Of a stretch of 56,117 nt of DNA, positions 38,628-47,209 are shown piece after piece. The notes below the pieces were generated by a model. The model did no database searches, was not told where the DNA came from, and was given only the letters and a program-made list of their open reading frames with translations. Every line of letters begins with the position of its first letter. Position 1 is the first letter of the stretch. Made by a program: the position numbers and the translations under genes. Source of the stretch: Allobosea sp. AAP35 (GTDB lineage Bacteria > Pseudomonadota > Alphaproteobacteria > Rhizobiales > Beijerinckiaceae); contig NZ_LJHQ01000021.1 in the NCBI RefSeq assembly GCF_001295925.1, positions 1 through 56,117 on the forward strand, written 5' to 3'.

Positions 38628-38771
38628 GCCAGGAGCTCTTCCAGATCGGGCTGATTCACACGTCGCCTTTTTGCGGCGCCGGATGTCAAAGCAGCCCCGT
38701 CGTCATCCGCCACGACCGCTCGAGGGAAGCTACCAGACACGCACGGACGAGAGCTTCCGAGTTTCCTCAAC

Positions 38772-38797
38772 CGAGGTTGCGCTCTTGGACAACCTCG
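38772..38797. promoter_or_regulatory. 8-bp inverted repeat operator candidate in a divergent promoter
   Basis: CGAGGTTG and CAACCTCG form a perfect dyad with a 10-nt centre in the 234-nt divergent region between the flavin reductase and monooxygenase genes. TATACT at 38814-38819 is a possible -10 for the monooxygenase and lies just downstream, so a repressor or activator bound here could control it. The cognate regulator is unknown. Confidence 0.5.
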
Positions 38798-38861
38798 CGC
38801 GTGGGGGGCTCGATATACTTCCTTTCACCGGACCAAGATCCGCTTCAGGGGAGCGCCATCC

Positions 38862-40214
38862 ATGAGCGACGACAAGATGATGAAGCTCGGGGTCCTGATC
38901 AGCGATGTCGGGGTTCACCCCGCCGCCTGGCTCGATCCCGGTACTCCGCTGGGTGGCGAGATCAGCTTTCCGTTCTACCTGGAGCTGGCCCGGCGGGCGG
39001 AAGAGGGCAAGCTCGACTTCTTCTTCGTGGCCGACACCCTGGCCTCGCGCACCGGAGACATGGCCGGGGTCATGCGCCAATGCGCCTATACCGCACACTT
39101 CGAGCCCCTGACACTGATGGCTGCGCTGGCCGCGGGGACGAGCCGAATAGGGTTGGCAGCTACGATTTCGTCGACCTATTCCGAGCCCTACAACGCGGCG
39201 CGGATGTTTGCCTCGCTCGACCATATCAGCGGCGGCCGCACCGGCTGGAACGTGGTGACGACTGCCTATGCGCCCGCGGCTGCAAATTTCGGCCGTGACA
39301 CCCATGAGGATCACGCGCTGCGCTACCGCCGGGCCAATGAGTTCGTCGACGTCGTCAACGGGCTCTGGGACAGCTGGGACGACGATGCCTTCATTCGCGA
39401 CCGCGCCAGCGGCATCCATTTTCTGCCCGAGCGGCGCCACCCGCTCAACCACGAGGGCGAGTTTTACCGCGTCAAGGGGCCGCTCAACGCGCCCCGGGCG
39501 CCCCAGGGGCGCCCGGTCGCCATCAGCGCGGGAGGCTCCGAGCCGGGCAAGGAGCTGGCGGCGCGAACCTCGGAAGTCGTCTTCAGCGTCGACCGCGATC
39601 TTCCCAGTGCGCTGGCCTATTACAAGGATCTGAAGGGCCGCATGGCCAAGCATGGGCGCGCGCCGGAAGAACTGGCCGTGCTGACCGCCCTGAACCCGTT
39701 CGTGGGGGAGACGGACGCTCAGGCGCAGGACGCCTTCGCCGCGTTGCAGGCCAGGATCCACCCTGATGTCGGCCGCGCCATGTTGTCGGTTGATCTCGAC
39801 GTCGATTTGAGAGGCTTGCCCATCGACGAACCGATCCCCGACGAGATGCTACCGGCCAGTACCAACGCCACCAAATCCTATTTCGAGATGATGAAGCAGG
39901 CGATGGGCGAGCAGAAACTCACCGTTCGCCAGCTCTACGAGGCCTGTGCCGCCTCGCGAGGCGGGATGAATGCAGTCGTCGGCTCGGCCAAGACGATTGC
40001 GGACCGCATGGAGGAGTGGTTCAGTGCCGGCGCCACAGACGGCTTCATGATCCGCATCTCGCATCTTCCCGAGGGGCTGGACAACTTCGTTTCGATGGTC
40101 GTCCCTGAGCTTCAGCGGCGCGGTCTGTTCCGCGAGGAGTACACAGGCTCCACCTTGCGCGACCATCTCGGTTTGGCACGCCCAAAGATAAGCCGCTGCC
40201 CCTCGAGGGACTGA
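38862..40214 (+). CDS. NtaA/SnaA/DszA-type FMN-dependent monooxygenase
   Basis: A 450-residue luciferase-like TIM-barrel monooxygenase, the oxygenase half of a two-component system using reduced flavin from a separate reductase. Characteristic phrases are KLDFFFVADTLA, LTLMAALAAGTSRIGLAATISSTYSEPYNAARMFASLDHIS, and GRTGWNVVTT. Relatives attack nitrilotriacetate, EDTA, pyrimidine-ring or sulfur compounds, often breaking C-N bonds. AGGGGAGCG precedes the ATG at 38862. The divergent flavin reductase is the obvious partner. The gene ends against a degraded region at 40215. Confidence 0.88.
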   Translation: MSDDKMMKLGVLISDVGVHPAAWLDPGTPLGGEISFPFYLELARRAEEGKLDFFFVADTLASRTGDMAGVMRQCAYTAHFEPLTLMAALAAGTSRIGLAATISSTYSEPYNAARMFASLDHISGGRTGWNVVTTAYAPAAANFGRDTHEDHALRYRRANEFVDVVNGLWDSWDDDAFIRDRASGIHFLPERRHPLNHEGEFYRVKGPLNAPRAPQGRPVAISAGGSEPGKELAARTSEVVFSVDRDLPSALAYYKDLKGRMAKHGRAPEELAVLTALNPFVGETDAQAQDAFAALQARIHPDVGRAMLSVDLDVDLRGLPIDEPIPDEMLPASTNATKSYFEMMKQAMGEQKLTVRQLYEACAASRGGMNAVVGSAKTIADRMEEWFSAGATDGFMIRISHLPEGLDNFVSMVVPELQRRGLFREEYTGSTLRDHLGLARPKISRCPSRD

Positions 40215-40384
40215 ATTTGATTATGGTCACTGTGTCGTCGGCTGGCACCCGGAGTACCGGAGCGCGAACGCGCCGGATCCGGTCATGGCAAAATTGCAGC
40301 GGGCGGCGGCCATGGCCAATTGCGGTCGTTGGCGGCAGCAAAGGGGAGAGCGGATCAGACCGTCCCGCTGATAACGCCATCCGG

Positions 40385-40591
40385 TCACACGCGCCATTCC
40401 GTCGTGCCGGCGATCCTGGCCGCGTTCTCATTGCGATCGAGATCGGTGGTGATGACCGAGCCGACCGCGCCGATCGCATAGGGGGTGCAGAAGAAGATAT
40501 GCGCCAGGATCAGGCCCCAGAACCGTCCGACGAGATCAAGCCCGAGTGAATCCGCCAGGATGTTGTAGAATTGCAGGAAGACGATCCCGGT
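40385..40591 (-). pseudogene. Remnant of a PotC-type ABC permease
   Basis: About 69 in-frame residues (TGIVFLQFYNILADSLGLDL, then FWGLILAHIFFCTPYAIGAVG, then DLDRNENAARIAGTTEW) align by eye with the middle of the intact PotC-like protein at 33351-34166, including the EAA-type loop. The frame stops just after that loop, and no recognisable N-terminal half precedes it. The rest of 40215-40871 holds no intact gene; a plus-strand frame at 40216-40380 (FDYGHCVVGWHPEYRSANAP) also looks like a coding relic. Confidence 0.7.
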
Positions 40592-40871
40592 GAGCGTTCT
40601 CCACCGACAATCGGGTGCTCTGTTTCGTTCCGCCAGGTAATAGCGAGCCCTCGGACGAGATCGATGACGAAACGCTGAGCTGTCTGCGCGATCGCGGCCT
40701 GGACTGTTCCTCATTGCTCTGGGACGACATTCCTCCGGACTGCCGCAGGTTGCGGGACAGTTCGGAAGGACCTGCCGGTCAACATGTCGTTCGACGTCTG
40801 CTTTGCGGGCTCTCACAGCGCTTCAACCGAGCCCAGGCGTGCTGGGGTGGCTGGCTGCGCGCCTCGTCAGG

Positions 40872-41489
40872 TCAGTCTTGCCCGGTCGCGACCACCAATC
40901 CGAACTCCATGCCAGAGGCGCAAAGCCACGACCAGAAGCTGCCGGCCATGCTGCGCGGAACCATGATCTGGTAGACCGCGCCGTCCGGGCCGTCCTCCGA
41001 ACGCCAGAGTTGGACACCGATATAGGCGATGCTCGTCAGCGCCGTCATCCCGACCGGGAATGCCCGCGGGTGCAGATCGACCATGCAGCCCTTGGCTAGC
41101 GTCTTGCGGGCCATCGTGCCCGAGAGCGTCAAGACGGCGCGTCCGTCGCTCTGCAGCGCCACGGCGGCCAATCCCGCCAAGCCGGCGCAGTCCTCGGCAA
41201 CGCCCGCTCGGGATGCTGCCACCAGAAGCCACTGCCCGGCGCCTGCCCAGACCAGCGTGTGGCTTGCCGACGAGACGGCCGAGGGCCCGGTGGGCAGGCT
41301 GAGGCCGAGGCGGCTCTCGAGCGCGCGTCCGAGCATCGGCTCCTGCTCTCGGCTGGCGATCAGGCTGGCGATGCCTAACCCCTCGCGCAGCTGGACATTG
41401 ACGCCCGCGCCGCTCGCGCTGAACACACCCGGCGCGACGATCCCGCTCCAGGCGCCGCGCGCTGTCCATGTCGTGCCGATCTCACCCAT
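40872..41489 (-). CDS. soxG: Sarcosine oxidase gamma subunit
   Basis: A 205-residue small subunit of heterotetrameric sarcosine oxidase, distantly GcvT-like, recognised by its position and by TLSGTMARKTLAKGCMVDLHPRAF and YIGVQLWR. It is the last gene of a leftward soxBDAG operon and overlaps the alpha gene by 8 nt. The ATG at 41489 was chosen for this overlap; the extended frame is Ser/Arg-rich. The enzyme oxidises sarcosine to glycine with transfer of the methyl carbon to tetrahydrofolate. Confidence 0.87.
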   Translation of the reverse strand: MGEIGTTWTARGAWSGIVAPGVFSASGAGVNVQLREGLGIASLIASREQEPMLGRALESRLGLSLPTGPSAVSSASHTLVWAGAGQWLLVAASRAGVAEDCAGLAGLAAVALQSDGRAVLTLSGTMARKTLAKGCMVDLHPRAFPVGMTALTSIAYIGVQLWRSEDGPDGAVYQIMVPRSMAGSFWSWLCASGMEFGLVVATGQD

Positions 41490-44469
41490 GGAGACGCGTT
41501 CCTTCCGGGTCGACGAAGACGGGCGAGCAGATTTCGATCTCGACATCGCCCTCGCGGACCGGATCGACCGCGCGGATGCGCTCGCCGATCCGCTGCGGCC
41601 CGTTCTTCAGGAGCCCGAGCCCGATCCAGTGGCCCAGCACCGGCGAATAGGCGACGGAGGTCATGTAGCCCTCGTCATGTTGCATCGTCGCCGGCTTGCC
41701 GATTCCGATGAAATGGGCGCCCGCTCGCAGGCGCTGGGCGGGATCGACCGGCCTGAAGCCGATCAAGCAAGGGCGTTCGGCCTCGACCAGCGCCTCGCGC
41801 CTCGCCATCAGCCGGCCCAGATAATCCTTCTTCGAGGACATCATCTTGCCGAGCCCGAGGTCGCGCGCCGTGGTCTGGCCGCTCAGTTCGTTGCCGGCGA
41901 CGTGACCTTTCTCAATCCGCATCACCCCGAGCGCCTCGGTGCCATAGGGCGTGATGCCATGGGCCGAGCCCGCAGCCATCACGGCGTCCATCATTGCCTC
42001 GCCATAACCGGCCGGGACGGCGAGCTCATAGGCGAGTTCTCCGGAGAACGAGATCCGGAAGAGCCGGGCCGGAATGCCGCCGCCAACCGTCACCGCCCGC
42101 GCCGCCAGATAGGGAAAGGCCTCGTTGGAGATGTCGTGCTCGGCGTCGACGACGCCCTGCAGGACCGCCCTTGCCTTGGGCCCCGCGATCGCGGCCTGTG
42201 CCCAGTGTTCGGAGACCGAGACCATGCGAACATCGAGACGCGGCCACAGGACCTGATGGCAGAATTCGAGATGCTGCATCACCTTGCCGGCATTGGCCGT
42301 CGTGGTGGTCATCAGGAAATGGGTTTCGCCCAGCCGCGAGGTGGTGCCGTCATCCATGACGAAGCCGTCTTCGCGCAGCATCAGCCCGTAGCGGGCCTTG
42401 CCGACCTGCAGCGCCTTGAAGCCATTGCAGTAGACGCGCTCGAGGAAGTCGGCGGCATCCGCACCCTGGATGTCGATCTTGCCGAGCGTCGAAACGTCGC
42501 AAAGGCCCACCCCGTTGCGAACCGCGAGCACCTCGCGGTTGACGCTGGTCAGCCAGTCCGTTTCGCCGGGGCGGGGATAGTACTGCGCCCGCATCCAGGC
42601 GCCGGCTTCGATAAAGACCGCTCCCTGCCTCTGCGACCAGGAATGGGTCGGACTCATCCGGGTCGGCCGGAAGTCGCGGCCGCGATGATGGCCGGCAAGG
42701 GCTCCGATCGCGACCGGGGTATAGGGCGGGCGGAAAATGGTGGTGCCGGTCTGGGGGATCGTCTGGCCGGTCTGCTCGGCCATGATCGCGAGGCCGGCGA
42801 TGTTCGACGTCTTGCCCTGGTCCGTCGCCATGCCGAGCGTGGTGTAGCGCTTGAGATGCTCGACGGGCTTGAAGCCTTCACGGGCGGCGAGTTCGATATC
42901 GGCATCGGTGACGTCGTTCTGGAAATCGACGAAGGCCTTGCCCTTCCCACCCTTGACCCGCCAGACCGGCGACAACGCGACACCCTCGGGATCGGTTATG
43001 GGCGTCGCCGGTTCCGCAGCGCTGTCGAAGCCAATGTCGGCAGCGGCCTCGCGGCCCAACCTCGCACCGTCCGCCAAGGCCTCGGCCAGCGAGAACCGCC
43101 CGGCCGCGCTGCCGGCGACGCTCAGTCCGACGGGCATCGTGCCTGGCACGAAAGCGTGGATCGCCTCGTCCCAGACCGGCCGTGTGTTCTGGTGGGAGGT
43201 CAGGTGCAGCGTCGGATTCCAGCCGTTCGAGACGGCGAGCAGGTCGCAGGCGATGCTCTCTTCACGGCCGGAGGCCTCGCGCACCGTAACAGCCCTGAGC
43301 GCCCGGCCGCCTGCGGCGGCCGCGACGGCGCCGGTGATGATCCGCGCCCCGATCCGGCCGGCGAGCCCGGTCAGCGCGGGATCGATGCCCGAGCGCGGAT
43401 CGACGACCGCCGCCACGCGCACGCCGGCCGCAGCGAGGTCGCGGGCCGTCGTCCAGCCATCGTCGCCCGCGGTGAAGACGACCGCCTCGCGCCCCGGCAG
43501 CACGCCGAAGCGGTTGAGATAGCTCCTCACGGCCCCGGCCAGCATGACGCCTGGCGTGTCGTTGCCGGCAAACACGATCGGCCGCTCGATCGCGCCCGCC
43601 GCCAGCACCGCGCGCCGCGCCGTGATGCGCCAGCTCCGCTGCCTTGGTTGATGCGGCGGAGGCACCGCCAGATGGTCCGAGACCCGCTCGACCACGCCAT
43701 AGACGCCATGGTCGTAGACGCCGAAGACCGTGCTGCGCGGCATGATCGTGACGTCGGGCAGGCTCGCAAGCTCCGCCAGCGCGGCGCTCAGCCAGACTGC
43801 CGCCGGTTGGCCGTCGATCTCGCGCCTCTCCGCCAGCAGCCGGCCGCCGAACCGGCCATCCTCGTCGCAGAGGATGACGCGGGCGCCGCTGCGGCCGGCC
43901 GCCAGTGCCGCCGCGATTCCGGCCGGCCCGCCGCCGATGACCAGCACATCGCAGAAGGCGAAGGCCTTCTCGTAATGGTCGGGATCCTCCAGCCCGGCGG
44001 CCCGGCCGAGCCCGGCGGCGCGGCGGATCAGCGGCTCGTAGAGTTTCTCCCAAAAGGAGGCCGGCCACATGAAGGTCTTGTAGTAGAAACCCGCCTGAAG
44101 TGCCGGACCTAAAAGCGAATTCACCGAGAGCAGGTCGAAGGCGAGCGAGGGCCAGCGGTTCTGGCTGAGGGCTTCGAGGCCCTCGAACAGCTCGGTGACG
44201 GTGGCGCGGGTGTTGGGTTCGCGCCGCGCGCCCGACCTCAGTTCGACCAGCGCGTTGGGCTCCTCCGCTCCGGCCGAGAGGATGCCGCGCGGGCGGTGAT
44301 ATTTGAACGACCGGCCGACCAGCCGTATGCCATTGGCGAGCAGCGCGGAGGCCAGCGTATCGCCGTCGAAGCCCTGATAGGCACGGTCGTCGAAGCGGAA
44401 CGAAAGCGGACGATTCCGGTCGATCAGCCCGCCATCGTCCCGGCGGAAGGGTTGCGTCGACGCGCTCAT
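41482..44469 (-). CDS. soxA: Sarcosine oxidase alpha subunit
   Basis: A 995-residue subunit. The N-terminal HcnA-like region (about 20-95, GDTLASALLANGIRLVGRSF) is followed by the NAD-binding fold GGGPAG (179-184), a second dinucleotide region, and a C-terminal GcvT-type folate domain (about 600-995). Length and domain order match the family. It starts at 44469 with an ATGA overlap on the delta gene. With beta, delta and gamma it forms the tetramer that demethylates sarcosine. Confidence 0.95.
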   Translation of the reverse strand: MSASTQPFRRDDGGLIDRNRPLSFRFDDRAYQGFDGDTLASALLANGIRLVGRSFKYHRPRGILSAGAEEPNALVELRSGARREPNTRATVTELFEGLEALSQNRWPSLAFDLLSVNSLLGPALQAGFYYKTFMWPASFWEKLYEPLIRRAAGLGRAAGLEDPDHYEKAFAFCDVLVIGGGPAGIAAALAAGRSGARVILCDEDGRFGGRLLAERREIDGQPAAVWLSAALAELASLPDVTIMPRSTVFGVYDHGVYGVVERVSDHLAVPPPHQPRQRSWRITARRAVLAAGAIERPIVFAGNDTPGVMLAGAVRSYLNRFGVLPGREAVVFTAGDDGWTTARDLAAAGVRVAAVVDPRSGIDPALTGLAGRIGARIITGAVAAAAGGRALRAVTVREASGREESIACDLLAVSNGWNPTLHLTSHQNTRPVWDEAIHAFVPGTMPVGLSVAGSAAGRFSLAEALADGARLGREAAADIGFDSAAEPATPITDPEGVALSPVWRVKGGKGKAFVDFQNDVTDADIELAAREGFKPVEHLKRYTTLGMATDQGKTSNIAGLAIMAEQTGQTIPQTGTTIFRPPYTPVAIGALAGHHRGRDFRPTRMSPTHSWSQRQGAVFIEAGAWMRAQYYPRPGETDWLTSVNREVLAVRNGVGLCDVSTLGKIDIQGADAADFLERVYCNGFKALQVGKARYGLMLREDGFVMDDGTTSRLGETHFLMTTTTANAGKVMQHLEFCHQVLWPRLDVRMVSVSEHWAQAAIAGPKARAVLQGVVDAEHDISNEAFPYLAARAVTVGGGIPARLFRISFSGELAYELAVPAGYGEAMMDAVMAAGSAHGITPYGTEALGVMRIEKGHVAGNELSGQTTARDLGLGKMMSSKKDYLGRLMARREALVEAERPCLIGFRPVDPAQRLRAGAHFIGIGKPATMQHDEGYMTSVAYSPVLGHWIGLGLLKNGPQRIGERIRAVDPVREGDVEIEICSPVFVDPEGTRLHG

Positions 44470-44741
44470 GCCGGGGCTCCCGCTCTGGCTTGCGCCATCG
44501 TCTCGACGGCGGCGATGGCATGCGTGCGTGTGTCGCGTGTTACCACCAGCCAGGCATGGCAGCCGGCGCCGTGATACCAGAGCTCGCGATGAGAGCCGGC
44601 AGGGTTGTCGCGCTGGTGAACATAGTCGGCCATGGCGGCCTCGGTTGCGTCCATTCCGTCGGGACGCTGCGGCTTGGCATCGCCGAGATAGGAAAATTCC
44701 TGGACGTCCCGGGGGCCGCAATGGGGGCAGGCGATGCGCAT
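44466..44741 (-). CDS. soxD: Sarcosine oxidase delta subunit
   Basis: A 91-residue zinc-binding subunit. CPHCG at residues 5-9 and GAGCHAWLVVTRDT near the end provide the Cys and His ligands typical of SoxD, with FSYLGDAKPQRP between. The ATG at 44741 directly precedes the CPHC motif; the longer frame is spurious. It lies 19 nt after the beta gene and overlaps the alpha gene by 4 nt. Confidence 0.93.
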   Translation of the reverse strand: MRIACPHCGPRDVQEFSYLGDAKPQRPDGMDATEAAMADYVHQRDNPAGSHRELWYHGAGCHAWLVVTRDTRTHAIAAVETMAQARAGAPA

Positions 44742-44760
44742 GGATGAATCCTGTGCCCGA

Positions 44761-46011
44761 TCAATGCAGGTTGGGCTGGGCGCCGGCGCCCTTTTCGTCG
44801 ATGACATACCCTGTCGCGAAGCGATCGAGCCGGTAGGCGGTCGCGACCTCGTGGGGCGCGTCGCGTGCGATCAGATGCGCAAAGCAGAAGCCTGAAGCCG
44901 GGGTCGCCTTGAAGCCGCCATAGCACCACCCGGCGTTGAGATAGAGCCCCTCGACGGGCGTGTGGTCGATGATGGGTGAGCCGTCCATCGACATGTCCAT
45001 GATGCCGCCCCAGTGCCGCAGCATCCGCACCCGTCCGAGGCCCGGCCAGAGCGCCATGGCCGATTCCATCACATCCTCGATCACCGGCAGGTTGCCGCGC
45101 TGGGCGTAGGAGTTGTAGCCGTCGATGTCGCCGCCGAAGACGAGCCCGCCCTTGTCGGACTGGCTGATGTAGAAATGCCCGGCGCCATAGGTGACGACGG
45201 TGTCGATCAGCGGCTTGAGACCTTCCGAAACGAAGGCCTGCAGGACATGGCTCTCGATCGGCAGACGCATCCCCGCCATGGCGGCGAGCCGCGAGGAGTT
45301 GCCGGCAACCGCGAGCGCGACCTTCCCGGCGCGGATCGGGCCGCGCGTCGTCTCGACGCCGGTGATCCGACCGTTGTCGATCGAGAGCCCCGTGACCTCG
45401 CAGTTCTGGATGATATCAACGCCGCGCCGGTCGGCCGCGCGGGCATAGCCCCAGGCGACGGCGTCATGGCGCACCGAGCCGCCGCGCTTCTGCAAAAGCC
45501 CACCCTGAATCGGGAAGCGGCCATCTGCGTAGTTCAGGAAGGGGACCATCGCCCGGACCTGCTCGCGATCCAGCAGGTCGGCATCGACGCCGGCCAGCCG
45601 CATCGCATTGCCGCGGCGGGCGAAGGCGTCACGTTGCGCGTCCGAATGGAAGAGGTTCAGCACGCCGCGCTGGCTGACCATCGCGTTGTAGTTGATGTCC
45701 TGCTCCAGCCCCTCCCAAAGCTTGAGCGACAATTCGTAGAAGGGCGTGTTGCCCGGCAGCAGGTAGTTCGAGCGGATGATCGTGGTGTTGCGCCCGACAT
45801 TGCCCGAGCCGATATAGCCCTTCTCGATCACCGCGACATTCGTGATGCCGTGCTGGCTGGCTAGGTAATAGGCCGTGGCCAGGCCATGGCCACCGCCGCC
45901 GATCACCAGAACGTCATAGGCAGGCTTGGGTGCGGCGTCGCGCCAGGCCGGCTTCCAGCCGCGATGGCCCTTCAGCGTCTGCGCCGCCAGGGAAAAGATG
46001 GAATAGCGCAT
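44761..46011 (-). CDS. soxB: Sarcosine oxidase beta subunit
   Basis: A 416-residue FAD/FMN flavoprotein. VLVIGGGGHGLATAYYLAS (GxGxxG at 38-43) binds FAD, and His182 in RHDAVAWGYA lies where the covalent FMN His of heterotetrameric enzymes is found. HWGGIMDMSMDGSPIID and GWCYGGFKATP are near the C terminus. Its size is standard. MRYSIFSLAA at 46011 is the conserved SoxB opening. It leads the operon and is divergent from the GlxA-type regulator across 108 nt. Confidence 0.95.
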   Translation of the reverse strand: MRYSIFSLAAQTLKGHRGWKPAWRDAAPKPAYDVLVIGGGGHGLATAYYLASQHGITNVAVIEKGYIGSGNVGRNTTIIRSNYLLPGNTPFYELSLKLWEGLEQDINYNAMVSQRGVLNLFHSDAQRDAFARRGNAMRLAGVDADLLDREQVRAMVPFLNYADGRFPIQGGLLQKRGGSVRHDAVAWGYARAADRRGVDIIQNCEVTGLSIDNGRITGVETTRGPIRAGKVALAVAGNSSRLAAMAGMRLPIESHVLQAFVSEGLKPLIDTVVTYGAGHFYISQSDKGGLVFGGDIDGYNSYAQRGNLPVIEDVMESAMALWPGLGRVRMLRHWGGIMDMSMDGSPIIDHTPVEGLYLNAGWCYGGFKATPASGFCFAHLIARDAPHEVATAYRLDRFATGYVIDEKGAGAQPNLH

Positions 46012-46046
46012 CGGGATCCGGTTCCGGTCCAAGGGCCCAGGCATCC

Positions 46047-46076
46047 TGTCGCGACTCCGAAACACCCGCTGCGACA
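46047..46076. promoter_or_regulatory. TGTCGC-N18-GCGACA inverted repeat in the sox/regulator gap
   Basis: The 108-nt gap between soxB and the divergent AraC-type gene holds 6-bp arms TGTCGC and GCGACA. The TGCGACA word recurs in the promoter of the importer gene (47142-47148), which suits a shared operator for the regulator encoded between them. Confidence 0.45.
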
Positions 46077-46119
46077 TCGACCTTGTGCCGTGCAGATTGC
46101 CGGACATAGACTCGTCAAC

Positions 46120-47121
46120 ATGACGTCCAGCGACACCCGATTGACCATGAGCGACAGCACGGGCCCGACCCATGTCGGTTTCCTGCTGATCCCGGACTTT
46201 GCGCTGCTGGCCTACGCCTCTGCGATCGAGCCGCTGCGCGCCGCCAACCGTCTCTCGGGCCGCGATCTCTATCGCTGGAGCCATGTCTCGATCGACGGGC
46301 AGGCCGCCCCGGCGTCCAACGGCGTCTGCATCCAGGCCGACTGCAGCGTCGCCGACGGGGGCCCGTTCGACTATGTGGTCGTCTGCGCTGGCGGCAATCC
46401 GGCGGCATTCCAGCATGGACCGACCTTCGCCTGGCTGCGGCAACTCGCGCGGCGCGGCGTCAGGCTCGGCGGTGTCTCTGGCGGGCCTTACGTCCTTGCG
46501 CGCGCCAATGTGCTGGCCGGCTACCGCTTCACTATCCACTGGGAGCATGCGCCGGCATTCCTGGAAGACTATCCGGACTCGGACCTGCGCCGCTCGCTCT
46601 ACGAGATCGATCGCGACCGCCTGACCTGCAGCGGCGGCACGGCCCCGCTCGACATGATGCACGCCGTCATCGCCCGCGATCATGGCAGCGAACTCGCGCT
46701 CGCCGTGAGCGAATGGTTCCTCCAGACGCATGTCCGCGAGGGTGCCGGGCCGCAGCGCATGCCGTTGCGCGAACGGCTCGGCATCAGTCATGCGCCGCTG
46801 CTGCGCGTCGTCGGCCGCATGGAGCAGAGCCTGGAAAACCCGGTCGGCCGGGACGAGTTGGCGCGCACGGCCGGCGTGTCGCTGCGCCAGCTCGAACGGT
46901 TGTTTCGTCTGCATCTGGGCCGCTCGCTTGGCGAGCACTATCTCGGGCTGAGGCTCGACCGCGCACGCCATTTGCTGCGCCAGACCACGCTGTCCGTTCT
47001 CGAGATCGCGCTCGCCTGCGGTTTTGCCAGCGCCAGCCATTTCTCCCGAGCCTACCGCATCCGCTTCGGCCACGCACCGCGCGCGGAACGCACGCCGTCT
47101 GCCGACCCGGTTTGGCGTTGA
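46120..47121 (+). CDS. GlxA-family AraC-type regulator (GATase1-like plus HTH; GbdR/CdhR type)
   Basis: A 333-residue regulator. The DJ-1/PfpI-like domain (about 20-210; VGFLLIPDFALLAYASAIEPL, then RRGVRLGGVSGGPYVLARA) is followed by a two-helix-turn-helix AraC domain (about 235-325; ARTAGVSLRQLERLFRLHLG, then IALACGFASASHFSRAYR). This architecture includes GbdR and SouR-type regulators of glycine betaine and sarcosine breakdown. Divergence from soxBDAG, with an amino-acid importer just downstream, supports control of both. The start could be 46120 or 46147; neither has a strong RBS. Confidence 0.88.
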   Translation: MTSSDTRLTMSDSTGPTHVGFLLIPDFALLAYASAIEPLRAANRLSGRDLYRWSHVSIDGQAAPASNGVCIQADCSVADGGPFDYVVVCAGGNPAAFQHGPTFAWLRQLARRGVRLGGVSGGPYVLARANVLAGYRFTIHWEHAPAFLEDYPDSDLRRSLYEIDRDRLTCSGGTAPLDMMHAVIARDHGSELALAVSEWFLQTHVREGAGPQRMPLRERLGISHAPLLRVVGRMEQSLENPVGRDELARTAGVSLRQLERLFRLHLGRSLGEHYLGLRLDRARHLLRQTTLSVLEIALACGFASASHFSRAYRIRFGHAPRAERTPSADPVWR

Positions 47122-47134
47122 GCGTCAAAAAACC

Positions 47135-47147
47135 GTCGCTATGCGAC
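47135..47147. promoter_or_regulatory. GTCGC-TAT-GCGAC palindrome before the importer operon
   Basis: A 13-bp palindrome in the 88-nt gap between the AraC-type gene and the binding-protein gene. Its GCGAC arm repeats that of the element at 46047-46076, so it may be a second site for the same regulator. Confidence 0.45.
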
Positions 47148-47209
47148 AAATCGTCTTCGGCCTGCGCGCGAACTCTAGGGGACGATCAAAAAACGGGGAA
47201 CGAACAGCC

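Noticed and set aside
40615..40974. 119-codon plus-strand frame in the degraded region
   Set aside because: It runs into the antisense of soxG, has no recognisable domain, and lies among relics of other genes.
46012..47073. Extension of the soxB frame upstream to 47073
   Set aside because: It would run antisense through the whole AraC-type regulator gene. SoxB proteins conventionally start at MRYSIFSL.
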